A stretch of DNA of 64,000 bases from Streptomyces olivaceus (GTDB taxonomy: Bacteria > Actinomycetota > Actinomycetes > Streptomycetales > Streptomycetaceae). Of the stretch, positions 48,899 through 57,594 are shown piece after piece. A model generated the notes under the pieces. It saw only the letters and a program-made list of their open reading frames with translations, was not told the origin of the DNA and ran no database searches. Positions within the stretch are counted from its first letter, which is position 1. The number at the start of each line of letters is the position of its first letter. Made by a program: the position numbers and the translations under genes. Location of the stretch: NCBI RefSeq assembly GCF_000721235.1, contig NZ_JOFH01000035.1, positions 60,501 to 124,500 on the forward strand. Direction: 5' to 3'.

Positions 48899-51682
48899 TC
48901 AGGCCGACCACGTGTCGAGCTGCCAGGGCAGTTCGTCCCGGCGCTTGACGTTGAGCTTCCGGAAGATCCGGGTGAGGTGCTGTTCGACGGTACTGGGTGT
49001 GATGTAAAGTTTCGCGGCGATCTCGTGATTGGTGTCGCCCTCGACGGCGAGCGCGGCGACCCGGATCTCCTGACCGGTCAGCAGGGACAGCTTCTCGTCC
49101 TCGTCGCGGGCCAGCCTCGCCGCCTTGGCCTCCTGGTCGTAGAGGGCGGCCTCGTCGCACAGTGGCCGCGCACCGGCGGCCTTGGCGAAATGCAGGGCGC
49201 GCCGCGCGGTGCGGCGGGCCTTGAGCTGGTCGCCGCCTTGCCGGAGGGCGACGCTGAGGTCGGTCAACGCGCGGGCCAACTCGTACTTGTCGCCGCAGTT
49301 CTTGAGCACGTCGACGGCGTCGGTGAGCAACTGCGGCCGGCGGGTGTCCCGGCTGACGCAGGCCAGCACCCGCATGGCCTGTCCACGGGCGCGTCCGCTG
49401 CTCGGCGGCAGCATGGCCAGCTGGTCGCGCAGCAGTCGACGTGCCTGGTCCGGGTTGCCGTGCCGGGACCACGCCTCGGCGGCGCTGGTCCGCCACGGCA
49501 CCACGCCGACGCCGCCCGCTCCCCACCCCTCGGTCAGGCTGCCGCAGGCGAGGAAGTCCGCCAGCGCGGCCTGCGGCAGCCCGACGGCCAGCCGGTAGTG
49601 GCCACGGGCGTGCAGGAAGTGCAGGCCGTAGCGGCTGCGCAGCGCGCTCTTGGGCAGGGGCGAACCGAGCAGGCGCTTCGCGGCGGACAAGTCGCCCATG
49701 CGCACGGCCGCGTTGACCGCGCAGCCGACCGGTAGCCCGACAACGATGCCCCAGCCCTGGACCGGTATCTCGGCGAGTGCCGTGACGGCCTCGTCGTACG
49801 CCCCCGGCAGGTCGCCCTGCCGGAACAGGGCCTCGGCCCGGACGGCCCTGAACACCGCGTGCCACGTCGGCATCTCGGCGTCGCGGGCCTCGTCCAGCAG
49901 CCGGTCGGCGTGCGCGACGGCCTCTTCGAGGCGGTCGCCGTAGACCAGCGTGAGCAGTGCCAGCGCGGCGGTCTCCCCGCTCCACAGGGACTCGTGGTCG
50001 AGCGCCAGGGACTGGAGGACCCGTTCCGCGTCGGCCACGCCCTGATCGCTCGGCGCGCCGATCAGGCCCTCGGCCAGGCTCGATGCCGAGTGCAGCCACG
50101 GTTCCGCCTGGGCGGAGGAGGGCGGCGCCGTCACCGGCCCGCGGCTGAAGGTGTGTTTGGGGTACGTGAACGCCAACCAGCGCACCAGCTCGTTCACGTC
50201 TCCGCCGTCCGGCGTCCGGCCGACCGCGGACAGCAGCGGCTCGACGGCGTCGATGCGTCCGAACCACGCCGTCCGCCACGCCAGGTCGAGGGTGTCGCGC
50301 GCGCTCAGCCGCCCGGCCGCGCCGTCCTTCAGCTGCGACTGCACGTGCCGGGCCGCGGCGAGCGGCTTGAGGTGCCACTCCAAGCGGCTGAGCCGGGCGT
50401 CGACGACGGCGCGCGCCACCGGATCGCGTTCGGCGCGGCCGGCCAGCTTCACGCACTCCAGGGCGAGCCCCACGCGGTTGAGGGCGAGCGCCTCGCCGGC
50501 CGCGTCGAGCAGGAGTTCCGAGGCCCAGGGCAGTTCGTGCTCGTCGGCCTGGATCAACTGGTGAGCCACGTCCAGCGCCGGCGCCCCTTCGTCGTGCAGG
50601 AGCAGCGCCGCCCGGCGGTGCAGGCCGGCGCAGACCCCGGCCGGCATGTCGCGGAGCACCGCGCGGGCCGCCGAGGGGTGCCGGAAGGACTGCCCGTCGA
50701 GCAGGCCCGCGTTGGTGAGCGGCAGCAGGTCGACGTCCACGCGGTCGACGGCGGCCAGTTCGGCCACCAGCTCGGGTGTCGCCTGTTCACCGAGCGCCGC
50801 CAGTGCCCGGACCACCTCGACGGTCTCCGGCGGACAGCGGCGCAGGCACTCCACGAACGCCTGGGCGTATCCTTGCGGGTAGCCGGTACCGGTGGCCTCG
50901 TAGGCCCGGGAGAGGTACTCCAGTACGAGCGGGTTCCCCGCGCTGAGTGCGACGAGGTCGGCCGGGAGTGCCTCGGCCGCGGCTTCGCCCAGCCGGCGGG
51001 TGGCGGCCAGGCGCGCGCCGTCCTCGCTCAGCCGGTTCAGCACCACCCGCTGGAAGTTGGGCCGCATCAGCAGACCGGTGGGCATCCGCCAGTCGAGTGG
51101 CTGCCGGCTCTCGTCCGCGGTCAGGACCACGAGGACGCGGCCGGCGCTGGCGGTGGGAAGCAGGTGCAGCAGGGCGTGCAGGGAGTCGGTGTCGAGGTGA
51201 TGGATGTCGTCGATGACGAGGAGGACCGGTACGGATTCGGCCAGATCGAGCAAGTCGGCTGCTAGTTCGGTCAGTTGGGACACCAGCGTCGGACCGTCGG
51301 CCCCGCAGCCGTCACGCAGCGCGGAGAGCCGACGGGCGACGGCGGTTCTGAAGAGGTGAGGGACCGCCACGTTGCGGAACATCCGGTCCAGGGTGTCGAC
51401 GCTCAACGAGCGCTCGTCCGGCCGGATGTGGACTCCGAAGCATAAGACCCCCGACGATTCGGCCTGTTCCAGGAATCGCCAGACGAGCGCGGTCTTGCCC
51501 GTCCCGATCGCCCCCTCCACCAGAACCATCCGGACCCGGCCCTCGCTCGACCGGCGCAGTGCCGCGTCGAGCGCGGACAACGCCCTTTCCCGCTCGATGA
51601 GTTCGTCGACAGTGTCGTCGATGTGGTGGATCGCCGTCACCGCCTGCTGTCCACCACGAGGTCGTCCTACGGTCACGCTCAT
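48899..51682 (-). CDS. LAL-family LuxR regulator of the biosynthetic cluster (TTA codon)
   Basis: A 927-residue ATP-binding LuxR regulator of normal LAL length. Walker A is EGAIGTGKTALV (about residues 56-67). Walker B lies in VPVLLVIDDIHHLD. The C-terminal HTH is TGQEIRVAALAVEGDTNHE then IAAKLYITPSTVEQHL. Residue 80 (Leu in GVLCFG) is encoded by TTA at 51443-51445, so translation should need the bldA tRNA. ATG 51682 is chosen for the GAGGAG site and family-like start; the frame is open up to 51877. It is the probable pathway-specific activator of the adjacent cluster. Confidence 0.87.
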   Translation of the reverse strand: MSVTVGRPRGGQQAVTAIHHIDDTVDELIERERALSALDAALRRSSEGRVRMVLVEGAIGTGKTALVWRFLEQAESSGVLCFGVHIRPDERSLSVDTLDRMFRNVAVPHLFRTAVARRLSALRDGCGADGPTLVSQLTELAADLLDLAESVPVLLVIDDIHHLDTDSLHALLHLLPTASAGRVLVVLTADESRQPLDWRMPTGLLMRPNFQRVVLNRLSEDGARLAATRRLGEAAAEALPADLVALSAGNPLVLEYLSRAYEATGTGYPQGYAQAFVECLRRCPPETVEVVRALAALGEQATPELVAELAAVDRVDVDLLPLTNAGLLDGQSFRHPSAARAVLRDMPAGVCAGLHRRAALLLHDEGAPALDVAHQLIQADEHELPWASELLLDAAGEALALNRVGLALECVKLAGRAERDPVARAVVDARLSRLEWHLKPLAAARHVQSQLKDGAAGRLSARDTLDLAWRTAWFGRIDAVEPLLSAVGRTPDGGDVNELVRWLAFTYPKHTFSRGPVTAPPSSAQAEPWLHSASSLAEGLIGAPSDQGVADAERVLQSLALDHESLWSGETAALALLTLVYGDRLEEAVAHADRLLDEARDAEMPTWHAVFRAVRAEALFRQGDLPGAYDEAVTALAEIPVQGWGIVVGLPVGCAVNAAVRMGDLSAAKRLLGSPLPKSALRSRYGLHFLHARGHYRLAVGLPQAALADFLACGSLTEGWGAGGVGVVPWRTSAAEAWSRHGNPDQARRLLRDQLAMLPPSSGRARGQAMRVLACVSRDTRRPQLLTDAVDVLKNCGDKYELARALTDLSVALRQGGDQLKARRTARRALHFAKAAGARPLCDEAALYDQEAKAARLARDEDEKLSLLTGQEIRVAALAVEGDTNHEIAAKLYITPSTVEQHLTRIFRKLNVKRRDELPWQLDTWSA

Positions 51683-52082
51683 CACGCTCCTCAAGATCAA
51701 GCGGAACACACCCATCCCACTCGGTGCAATGTCCAGAAAGGCAGTCCACTGTGCCCCTGGTGGTAAACCGGCGACGGCTCGGCACCCGGGGTATTTCTGA
51801 TCGACGAGGTGGTCCTGGAAGAGGGCGCGGGAAGCCGCCGGGGCCGTCGCGCCGCATACTGAAGTCGCTTGCTGCATAACTGAGTTGTCGGCCGGGTGTG
51901 ACGGGATTCACCCGCCCTTGGAGGCACCCCGGGGACCACGCACGGGCATCCTCGGCGATCCCGCCGGGCCGGCGCCCGGGTGTCCCCCGCAGCGGGGTCT
52001 GCCCCGGCCGGTCCGGCCGGCGGCGTGGTGCCCCGCCGCGGGCCGGTTCCCGGTCGGCCCGGCCGTACCGGGGCCGGGCCCC
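51683..52082. other. 400-bp intergenic region
   Basis: No gene is supported. The right part is very GC-rich with repeated CCGGCC/GGCCGG blocks (about 52000-52080) that could terminate the dehydrogenase operon. The left part, around 51700-51880, is less GC-rich and likely contains the regulator's promoter. Confidence 0.45.
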
Positions 52083-52943
52083 TCAGGGGTAGGTGTGGAA
52101 GCCGCGTCCGCTCTTGCGGCCGGTCAGACCGCACTCGACCATGCGCAGCAGCAGGGTGGGCGGCGCGCACGCGGGGTCCCTGGACTCCGCGTACATCGCC
52201 TCGCCGACGGCGACGATCACGTCCAGACCGATCAGGTCCAGCAGCGCGAGCGGTCCCATCGGGTGGCCGCAGCCGAGCGTCATGCCCCGGTCCACGTCCT
52301 CGGCGTCGGCGACCCCCGCGTCCAGCATCCGCACGGCGCTGAACAGGAAGGGCACCAGCAGGGCGTTGACCATGAAGCCGGGCCGGTCCCCGACCCGGAT
52401 CACCTGCTTGCCCAGGGTCCGGGTGACGAACTCCTCGGCCCGGTCCGAGGTCGCCGCCGACGTGCTCAGGGAGCCGATGATCTCGACCAGCGGCATGACC
52501 GGCACCGGGTTGAAGAAGTGCGCGCCGACCACGCGGCCCGGGTCGCGGGTGACGCTGCCCAGGCTCGCTATCGGGATGGACGAGGTGTTCGACGCCAGTA
52601 CGGCGGCCGGGTCCTCGACCACCTCGTCCAGCACCCGGAACACGTCCTGCTTGGCCGGCAGCGACTCGGTGATCGACTCCAGCACGAACCGGCGGTCCGC
52701 CAGCGACTTCAGCTCGGTGCCGAACGACACCCGGGCCACGGCCGCGTTCCGCTCGGCCTCGGTGATCCGCCCCTTGGCCCACTGCCGGTCCAGCGACTGG
52801 GCCAGGCGGCGCTCGGCGCGCTCGGCCCCGGCCCGGCCGGACGCCACGACCCGCACGTCCGCGCCGGCCAGCGCGCACACCTGCACGAGTCCACCGCCCA
52901 TCGTGCCGGTGCCGACCACGCCCACCCGTTCGATCGCGGTCAT
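52083..52943 (-). CDS. 3-hydroxyacyl-CoA (3-hydroxybutyryl-CoA) dehydrogenase
   Basis: A 286-residue NAD(P)-dependent dehydrogenase. The nucleotide site is VGVVGTGTMGGGLVQVCALAG at the start. SNTSSIPIASLGSVTRDPGRVVGAHFFNPVPVMPLVEII near residues 119-157 holds the catalytic His and family signature. GRKSGRGFHTY ends the protein. It reduces a 3-ketoacyl-CoA made by the coupled KASIII, or oxidises the reverse. Its ATG overlaps the KASIII stop (ATGA). With KASIII and CCR it should supply an alkylmalonyl-CoA extender unit. Confidence 0.88.
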   Translation of the reverse strand: MTAIERVGVVGTGTMGGGLVQVCALAGADVRVVASGRAGAERAERRLAQSLDRQWAKGRITEAERNAAVARVSFGTELKSLADRRFVLESITESLPAKQDVFRVLDEVVEDPAAVLASNTSSIPIASLGSVTRDPGRVVGAHFFNPVPVMPLVEIIGSLSTSAATSDRAEEFVTRTLGKQVIRVGDRPGFMVNALLVPFLFSAVRMLDAGVADAEDVDRGMTLGCGHPMGPLALLDLIGLDVIVAVGEAMYAESRDPACAPPTLLLRMVECGLTGRKSGRGFHTYP

Positions 52944-53941
52944 GCGGGGTCACCGCCCCAGCGGAGCAGGCCGTTGCCCACCGACATGCCGGCCCCGAAC
53001 GCCGACAGCAGCACCAGCCCGCCCGGCTCGACCGTGCCCTCGCGGACGGCGTGGTCCAGGCCGATCGGCACGGAGGCGGCACCGGTGTTGCCGTACGTCT
53101 CGACCACCTGGACGAGCGGGGTGTCCGCCAACCCGCAGCGCGCCGCCAGTTCCCTGATGAGCACGGCGTTGGCCTGGTGCGGCACGAAGCAGTCGATCTC
53201 CTCGGCCCGCACGCCGGCTCCCGCGAGCAGCTTGTCCACGCCGGGCGGGATGTTCTCCAGCACGAACTCGCTGACCGCACGGCCCTGCATGCGCAGGTGG
53301 TGGCCGCCCTCGGCGACCGTCCCGGCCGACGCCGGCGATCTGCTGCCGCCCGCGGGGATGCGCAGCAGGTCCTGTGCGTCGCCGCGGGTGCTCAGGTCGA
53401 TGCCGAGGATGCCGTGCCCGTCCTCGACGGCGCCGACGACCACCGCGCCGGCCCCGTCGCCGAGCAGCACGGCGGAGCGGCGGTCGGTGAAGTCCAGGAA
53501 GCGGGAGTACACGTCCGCGCCGATCAGCAGGACGTGCGCGCCGGGGCGCACGGCGATCAGGCCCCGGGCGGCCTCCAGGCCGTAGACGAAACCGGCGCAG
53601 ACCGCGTTGAGGTCGAAGCAGGCGGCCGAGCCGGCGCCGAGCAGCTGCTGCACGACGCTCGCGGTGGGCGGCAGCGGCTGGTCGCCGGTGGACGTGCAGA
53701 CGATGATGTGGTCGACCCGGTCGGCGGTGAGGCCCGCGTCCGCGAGGGCGGCCCGTGCGGCGCCGGCGGCGAGGTCCGAGGCGGCCTCGTCCGGGGCGGC
53801 GTAACGCCGGCTGCGGATACCGGTCTTGCGCAGGATCCATTCCGCACTGGTGTCCGGGATCAGGGCGGCGAGTTCGTCGTTGCCCACTTCACGCGCCGGG
53901 AGGTACGCCCCGGTGCCGAGGATGCCGATGGCAGAGGTCAT
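52940..53941 (-). CDS. KASIII (FabH-like) 3-oxoacyl synthase
   Basis: A 333-residue ketosynthase. The catalytic triad is visible: Cys115 in NAVCAGF, His255 in VPHQAN and Asn285 in YGNTGAA. It condenses an acyl-CoA with a malonyl unit. Translational overlap with the dehydrogenase gene and the 6-bp gap after the CCR gene show one operon. In known pathways such a trio builds unusual extender units by making a 2-enoyl-CoA for reductive carboxylation. The acyl substrate could be acetyl-, isobutyryl- or another short acyl group. Confidence 0.9.
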   Translation of the reverse strand: MTSAIGILGTGAYLPAREVGNDELAALIPDTSAEWILRKTGIRSRRYAAPDEAASDLAAGAARAALADAGLTADRVDHIIVCTSTGDQPLPPTASVVQQLLGAGSAACFDLNAVCAGFVYGLEAARGLIAVRPGAHVLLIGADVYSRFLDFTDRRSAVLLGDGAGAVVVGAVEDGHGILGIDLSTRGDAQDLLRIPAGGSRSPASAGTVAEGGHHLRMQGRAVSEFVLENIPPGVDKLLAGAGVRAEEIDCFVPHQANAVLIRELAARCGLADTPLVQVVETYGNTGAASVPIGLDHAVREGTVEPGGLVLLSAFGAGMSVGNGLLRWGGDPA

Positions 53942-53947
53942 CGTCGT

Positions 53948-55303
53948 CTACTCGCCTTCCCCGACGGCCGTCATGCCGCGCAGCGGGTTGAGCCGGTCGT
54001 CGCCGCCGACCCGGGCCCGCAGCTCGGGATCGGTGACTCCGAGTCCCGGCCGGTCGGCCTGGCACAGCACCGCGATCTTGCCGATGTGCCGGTTGTTCTG
54101 CACGATCCGGACCGCCTCGCCGACCTCGTCCATCGGGAAGACCGCGGACACCGTCGGCACGATCGCGCCCAGCTCGAACAGCCGGTTGCAGTCCCACGCC
54201 TCCTGGAGGTTGGCCACGTGGCTGCCGACCACCCGCTTGAGCTTCATCCACAGGTAGCGGTTGTCGAACACGTGCTGGTAGCCGGTGGAGGAGCCGCAGG
54301 TGACCACCACACCGCCCCGGCGCACCACGAACACCGAGACACCGAACGTCGCCCGGCCGATGTGCTCGAAGACGATGTCGGGGTCGCGGCCGGTGCGCTC
54401 GCGGATGATCGCCCCCAGCCGCTTGCCGATCCGGATGACCTCGTCCGGGTCGTCGGTGGGGTCGTCGGTCAGCCCGATCTCGGCGCGGTCGACGACGATG
54501 TCGCAGCCCAGCCGGCGTACGGCCTCGGCCTTCCGCGCGGAGCTGACCACCGCGACCGGCACACCGCCGCCGTTGCGCACCAGTTGCACGCCGTAGCTGC
54601 CGAGGCCGCCGGCCGCGCCCCAGACGAGGACCACGTCGCCCTGCTTCATGCGCGCGCCGCGCTCCCCGACCAGCATCCGGTACGCGGTGCTCGCGCACGC
54701 GGTGTTGGACGCCGCCTCCTCCCAGGTCAGGTGCGGCGGCTTCGGGATGAGCTGGCTCGCGCGGGCCACGGCGTAGTCGGCCATGCCGCCGAAGTTCGTC
54801 TCGTAGCCCCAGGCCAGCTGGTCCTCGCCGATCATGCCGTCCGCGTGCGTGCCGGGATCCTGCTCGTCCACGTACGCGGCGCTGACCACCACGTGGTCGC
54901 CGACGCGCCAGCGGCGCACGCCGGAGCCGGTCCGGACCACCACGCCGGCCGCGTCGGAGCCGAGCACCTGGTGGGGCAGGTCGTGCCGGGCGGCCCAGCC
55001 GCCCCGGCGGCCGAACTTCTCCAGGAATCGAAAAGGTGACACCGGTGCGAACTGCGCCGACCACACGGTGTTGTAGTTCACGGAACTTGCCATCACGGCT
55101 ATCAGCACCTCGTCGGGCGCTAATTCCGGCATGGCGACCGGACCGACGCGAAGTGACTTCCGGACGTCTTTGTCCGAAAGATCCGAGAACATTGCCTCGT
55201 CCTCGGCGCAGATGTGTACGGCTCTGAATTCCGCCGGCAGATCAGCGCCTACGTTCTCCTCCGCCGACACGGCGTCGGCCGGCGCGTCCGTTAGCGAGCC
55301 CAC
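53948..55303 (-). CDS. ccr: crotonyl-CoA carboxylase/reductase (CCR) homologue
   Basis: About 451 residues, medium-chain dehydrogenase fold. It reductively carboxylates 2-enoyl-CoA to alkylmalonyl-CoA using NADPH and CO2. Family blocks are SSVNYNTVWSAQF, HQVLGSDAAGVVVRTG, GYETNFGGMADYAV and VLVWGAAGGLGSYGVQLVRNGGG (nucleotide site). The C-terminal NNRHIGKIAVLCQA is also typical. GTG 55303 has a GAGG site nine bases upstream; ATG 55318 and 55312 are alternatives. Residue 61 (MPELAPDE) is a TTA codon at 55121-55123, indicating bldA dependence. It leads the operon with KASIII and dehydrogenase. The side chain it makes cannot be read without modelling the pocket. Confidence 0.9.
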   Translation of the reverse strand: MGSLTDAPADAVSAEENVGADLPAEFRAVHICAEDEAMFSDLSDKDVRKSLRVGPVAMPELAPDEVLIAVMASSVNYNTVWSAQFAPVSPFRFLEKFGRRGGWAARHDLPHQVLGSDAAGVVVRTGSGVRRWRVGDHVVVSAAYVDEQDPGTHADGMIGEDQLAWGYETNFGGMADYAVARASQLIPKPPHLTWEEAASNTACASTAYRMLVGERGARMKQGDVVLVWGAAGGLGSYGVQLVRNGGGVPVAVVSSARKAEAVRRLGCDIVVDRAEIGLTDDPTDDPDEVIRIGKRLGAIIRERTGRDPDIVFEHIGRATFGVSVFVVRRGGVVVTCGSSTGYQHVFDNRYLWMKLKRVVGSHVANLQEAWDCNRLFELGAIVPTVSAVFPMDEVGEAVRIVQNNRHIGKIAVLCQADRPGLGVTDPELRARVGGDDRLNPLRGMTAVGEGE

Positions 55304-55320
55304 TGCCACCATCCTCATTT

Positions 55321-55395
55321 CAGGGGTTGACAGGCCAACACTGCGCTTGCGGGCGTCGTCGGAACAACCCCCTAACCGGTCGCCGGAAACCCCCT
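55321..55395. promoter_or_regulatory. repeated AACCCCCT sites in the CCR/P450 divergent promoter
   Basis: AACCCCCT occurs directly repeated at 55366-55373 and 55388-55395, exactly 22 bp apart (two helix turns). CAGGGGTTG, a related site in reverse, lies at 55321-55329. Spacing on one face of DNA is typical for an activator site. The LAL regulator of the cluster is the obvious candidate, without direct evidence. Confidence 0.4.
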
Positions 55396-55448
55396 CACTT
55401 CACTGCGGGGCGCCAATTGCCCCGGTATCCCGTTGCTAGCATCGCGCC

Positions 55449-56636
55449 GTGACCGAAATAGAGAGCGAGCATTTTCCGATCTTCGATCCACAGTCCATTG
55501 CGGCGGAACGCAACCGGCACGTTCCGCCGAGGCGTGTGAGCATGAACGGAATGCCGGTGTGGCTGGTGTCGCGGTACGACGAGGTGCGGGAATGCCTGTC
55601 GAATCCGGCGCTGAGCCCGCCTGCGGCGTTCGCCGCCGAGCAGGGGCAGGCCACGCCGCTGAGCGGACTGTTCGAGGACACCGTGATCGGCAGCAATCCG
55701 CCGACGCACACCCGGCTGCGCCAGCCGCTGACCAAGGTGTTCAACATCCGCCGGGTGGACCAGCTGCGGCCGCGGATCCAGGAGGTCACCGACTCCCTGC
55801 TGGACGAGGTCGCCGCCGACGGCGGTGCCGACCTGGTGCCGGCGCTGGCCGTGCCGCTGCCCCTGCTGGTGATCTGCGAGCTGCTGGGCGTCCCGACCAC
55901 CGACCGGGAGCTGATCCACCGCAACGCGCAGGCGATGCTGGCCTCCGGCTTCGACCCGGAGGCGATCGCCGCCTCGCAGGCCGCCGCCGCGGAGCTGTGG
56001 TCGTACATGGCGGACCTGACGGAGCGCAAGCGCCGCTCCCCCGGCAACGACCTGGTCAGCGATCTGGTCGCGGCCAGCGACGAGGAACGCCTCAGCGAGC
56101 GTGAGCTGGTGGCCGGCTGCCGGGCCCTGGTGATCGCCGGTTACGAGCTGACCAGCGGCTTCATCGGCAACGCCCTCCACTCCCTGCTCTCCCGGCCCGA
56201 GGTGGCCGCGGGGCTGCGGGAGCGGCCGGAGATCGACCTGCGCGGGGTGGACGAACTGCTGCGGCACGACGGCCCCGGCCAGTTCAACGTGCGGTTCGTC
56301 AACGTGGACTTCGCGCTCGGCGGGGTGGACATGCACCCCGGTGACCAGGTGCTGCTCGACCTGGAGGCGGCCAACACCGACCCGAGCCGGTACGTGGACG
56401 GCAAGGAACTGGACCTCACCCGGGACTCGGCCATGCACGTCCAGTTCGGGTACGGCATCCACTTCTGCGTCGGCGCGCCGCTGGCCCGGGTGGAGGGCGA
56501 GATCGCCATCAACACGCTGTTCCGGCGGTTCCCGGACATCGAGCTGGCCAAGCCGGCCGACGAGATGGCCCGCAACGCCAACCCGTTCCAGCGTTCGCTG
56601 TCCGAGCTGCCGGTGCGGTTCTCGCCGCGCGGCTGA
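55449..56636 (+). CDS. cytochrome P450 of the biosynthetic cluster
   Basis: A 395-residue soluble P450. The heme-binding motif is FGYGIHFCVGA near residues 337-347. The I-helix reads VIAGYELTSGFIGN. GSNPPTHTRLRQPLTKVFN is the usual C-helix block. The K-helix ELLR is present. It is likely a tailoring oxidase of the polyketide. It is transcribed away from the CCR operon and towards the ROK kinase. Start GTG 55449. Overall it looks like a bacterial class I enzyme needing ferredoxin and reductase from elsewhere. Confidence 0.87.
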   Translation: MTEIESEHFPIFDPQSIAAERNRHVPPRRVSMNGMPVWLVSRYDEVRECLSNPALSPPAAFAAEQGQATPLSGLFEDTVIGSNPPTHTRLRQPLTKVFNIRRVDQLRPRIQEVTDSLLDEVAADGGADLVPALAVPLPLLVICELLGVPTTDRELIHRNAQAMLASGFDPEAIAASQAAAAELWSYMADLTERKRRSPGNDLVSDLVAASDEERLSERELVAGCRALVIAGYELTSGFIGNALHSLLSRPEVAAGLRERPEIDLRGVDELLRHDGPGQFNVRFVNVDFALGGVDMHPGDQVLLDLEAANTDPSRYVDGKELDLTRDSAMHVQFGYGIHFCVGAPLARVEGEIAINTLFRRFPDIELAKPADEMARNANPFQRSLSELPVRFSPRG

Positions 56637-56647
56637 GCGGTCCGCGG

Positions 56648-56697
56648 CCGGGCACCCCGCAGCCGAGCGGTCCGCCGCCGGGCTGTGGGGTGCCCGG
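56648..56697. terminator. bidirectional terminator between P450 and ROK kinase genes
   Basis: CCGGGCACCCCGCAGCC and GGCTGTGGGGTGCCCGG pair over 17 bp with one mismatch and a 16-base loop. It starts 12 bp after the P450 stop and ends 6 bp before the kinase stop on the other strand. Confidence 0.65.
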
Positions 56698-56702
56698 TGC
56701 CG

Positions 56703-57584
56703 TCAGGCCAGTCCCCTGGCGGCCAGTACGGCACCGTGCAGCGAGGAGAGCCCGCCGAGCGCGGCGGGGCGGACCGGCGGGGTCGGGTGACCGGGCCGGG
56801 CCAGCTCCGCCACCCGGTCGGCGACGCCGGTCACGAAGCCGGGCAGGCCCGCCGCGAAACCGCCCCCGACCAACAGGAGTTCGGGCCGGACCAGTTCGGC
56901 CGCACCGACCAGCGCCGTCGCCAGGACGGCGGCGGCGTGGTCGAGCGCCGCGCACGCCCACGGTGCGCCGGCGGCCCGCCCGCGCACCAGTTCGTCGTAC
57001 GTCACCTCGCGTCCCAGCGTCCGGGCGGCGGCCCGCAGCACCGCCGGGCCGGACGCTTCCGCCTGCAGGCAGCCCCGGCGTCCGCAGGCGCACGGCGGTC
57101 CCGAGCGGTCCACCACGACGTGCCCGAGTTCGCACGAGCCGCGGTCCGGGCCCGGCAGGGACCGGCCGCCGGAGACGATGCCGCCGCCGATTCCGGTGCC
57201 CACGCCGACGTAGACGGCGTCGCGCACGCCGGCGGCCGCCGCTTCGGCGACGGCGGCCAGGTCGCCGTCGTCGCCGAAGCGGGCACCGGTCGCGGGGAAC
57301 AGGTCGCGGAGCAGTGCGCGCAGGTCGAGTCCGGTCCACCACGGCCGGTTCGGCCAGGCGGACACGATGCCGCCGGCGTCCACGGTGGCCGGCAGCGCGA
57401 TGCCGACCCCCCGCAGCCGGGACCGGCCTCCGGTCATGTCCTTGATGTGTGCCGTCAGTTCGCACACGTCGTCGGCGCGACGGGAGGCGCCGCTCCACCG
57501 GAAGGACGTCTCCCGGACGGCGCCGTCGGACGACTCGGCGCGCAGCGCGACCTTGCTGCCGCCGATGTCGATGCCCAGGTGGAT
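56703..57584 (-). CDS. ROK-family sugar kinase (RifN-like kanosamine kinase candidate) with non-standard start
   Basis: About 293 residues of a ROK kinase. The ATP-phosphate motif is LGIDIGGSKVAL at the very start. The zinc/ROK signature CACGRRGCLQAE and ELGHVVV occur near residues 150-170, with GVGTGIGGGIVSGG before them. No ATG, GTG or TTG lies in frame upstream of LGIDIGG. A GAGGAGG site sits five bases before ATC 57584 and eleven before CTG 57578, so one of these rare codons should start it. It directly follows the monooxygenase gene. RifN, a ROK kinase, phosphorylates kanosamine in the AHBA pathway of ansamycins; that role fits the neighbourhood. Confidence 0.78.
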   Translation of the reverse strand: MHLGIDIGGSKVALRAESSDGAVRETSFRWSGASRRADDVCELTAHIKDMTGGRSRLRGVGIALPATVDAGGIVSAWPNRPWWTGLDLRALLRDLFPATGARFGDDGDLAAVAEAAAAGVRDAVYVGVGTGIGGGIVSGGRSLPGPDRGSCELGHVVVDRSGPPCACGRRGCLQAEASGPAVLRAAARTLGREVTYDELVRGRAAGAPWACAALDHAAAVLATALVGAAELVRPELLLVGGGFAAGLPGFVTGVADRVAELARPGHPTPPVRPAALGGLSSLHGAVLAARGLA

Positions 57585-57594
57585 GGCGTCCTCC

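Noticed and set aside
51683..51877. Longer N-terminus of the LAL regulator from ATG 51877
   Set aside because: The extension lacks a ribosome site and is not family-like; the ATG at 51682 follows GAGGAG and leads directly into the conserved domain.
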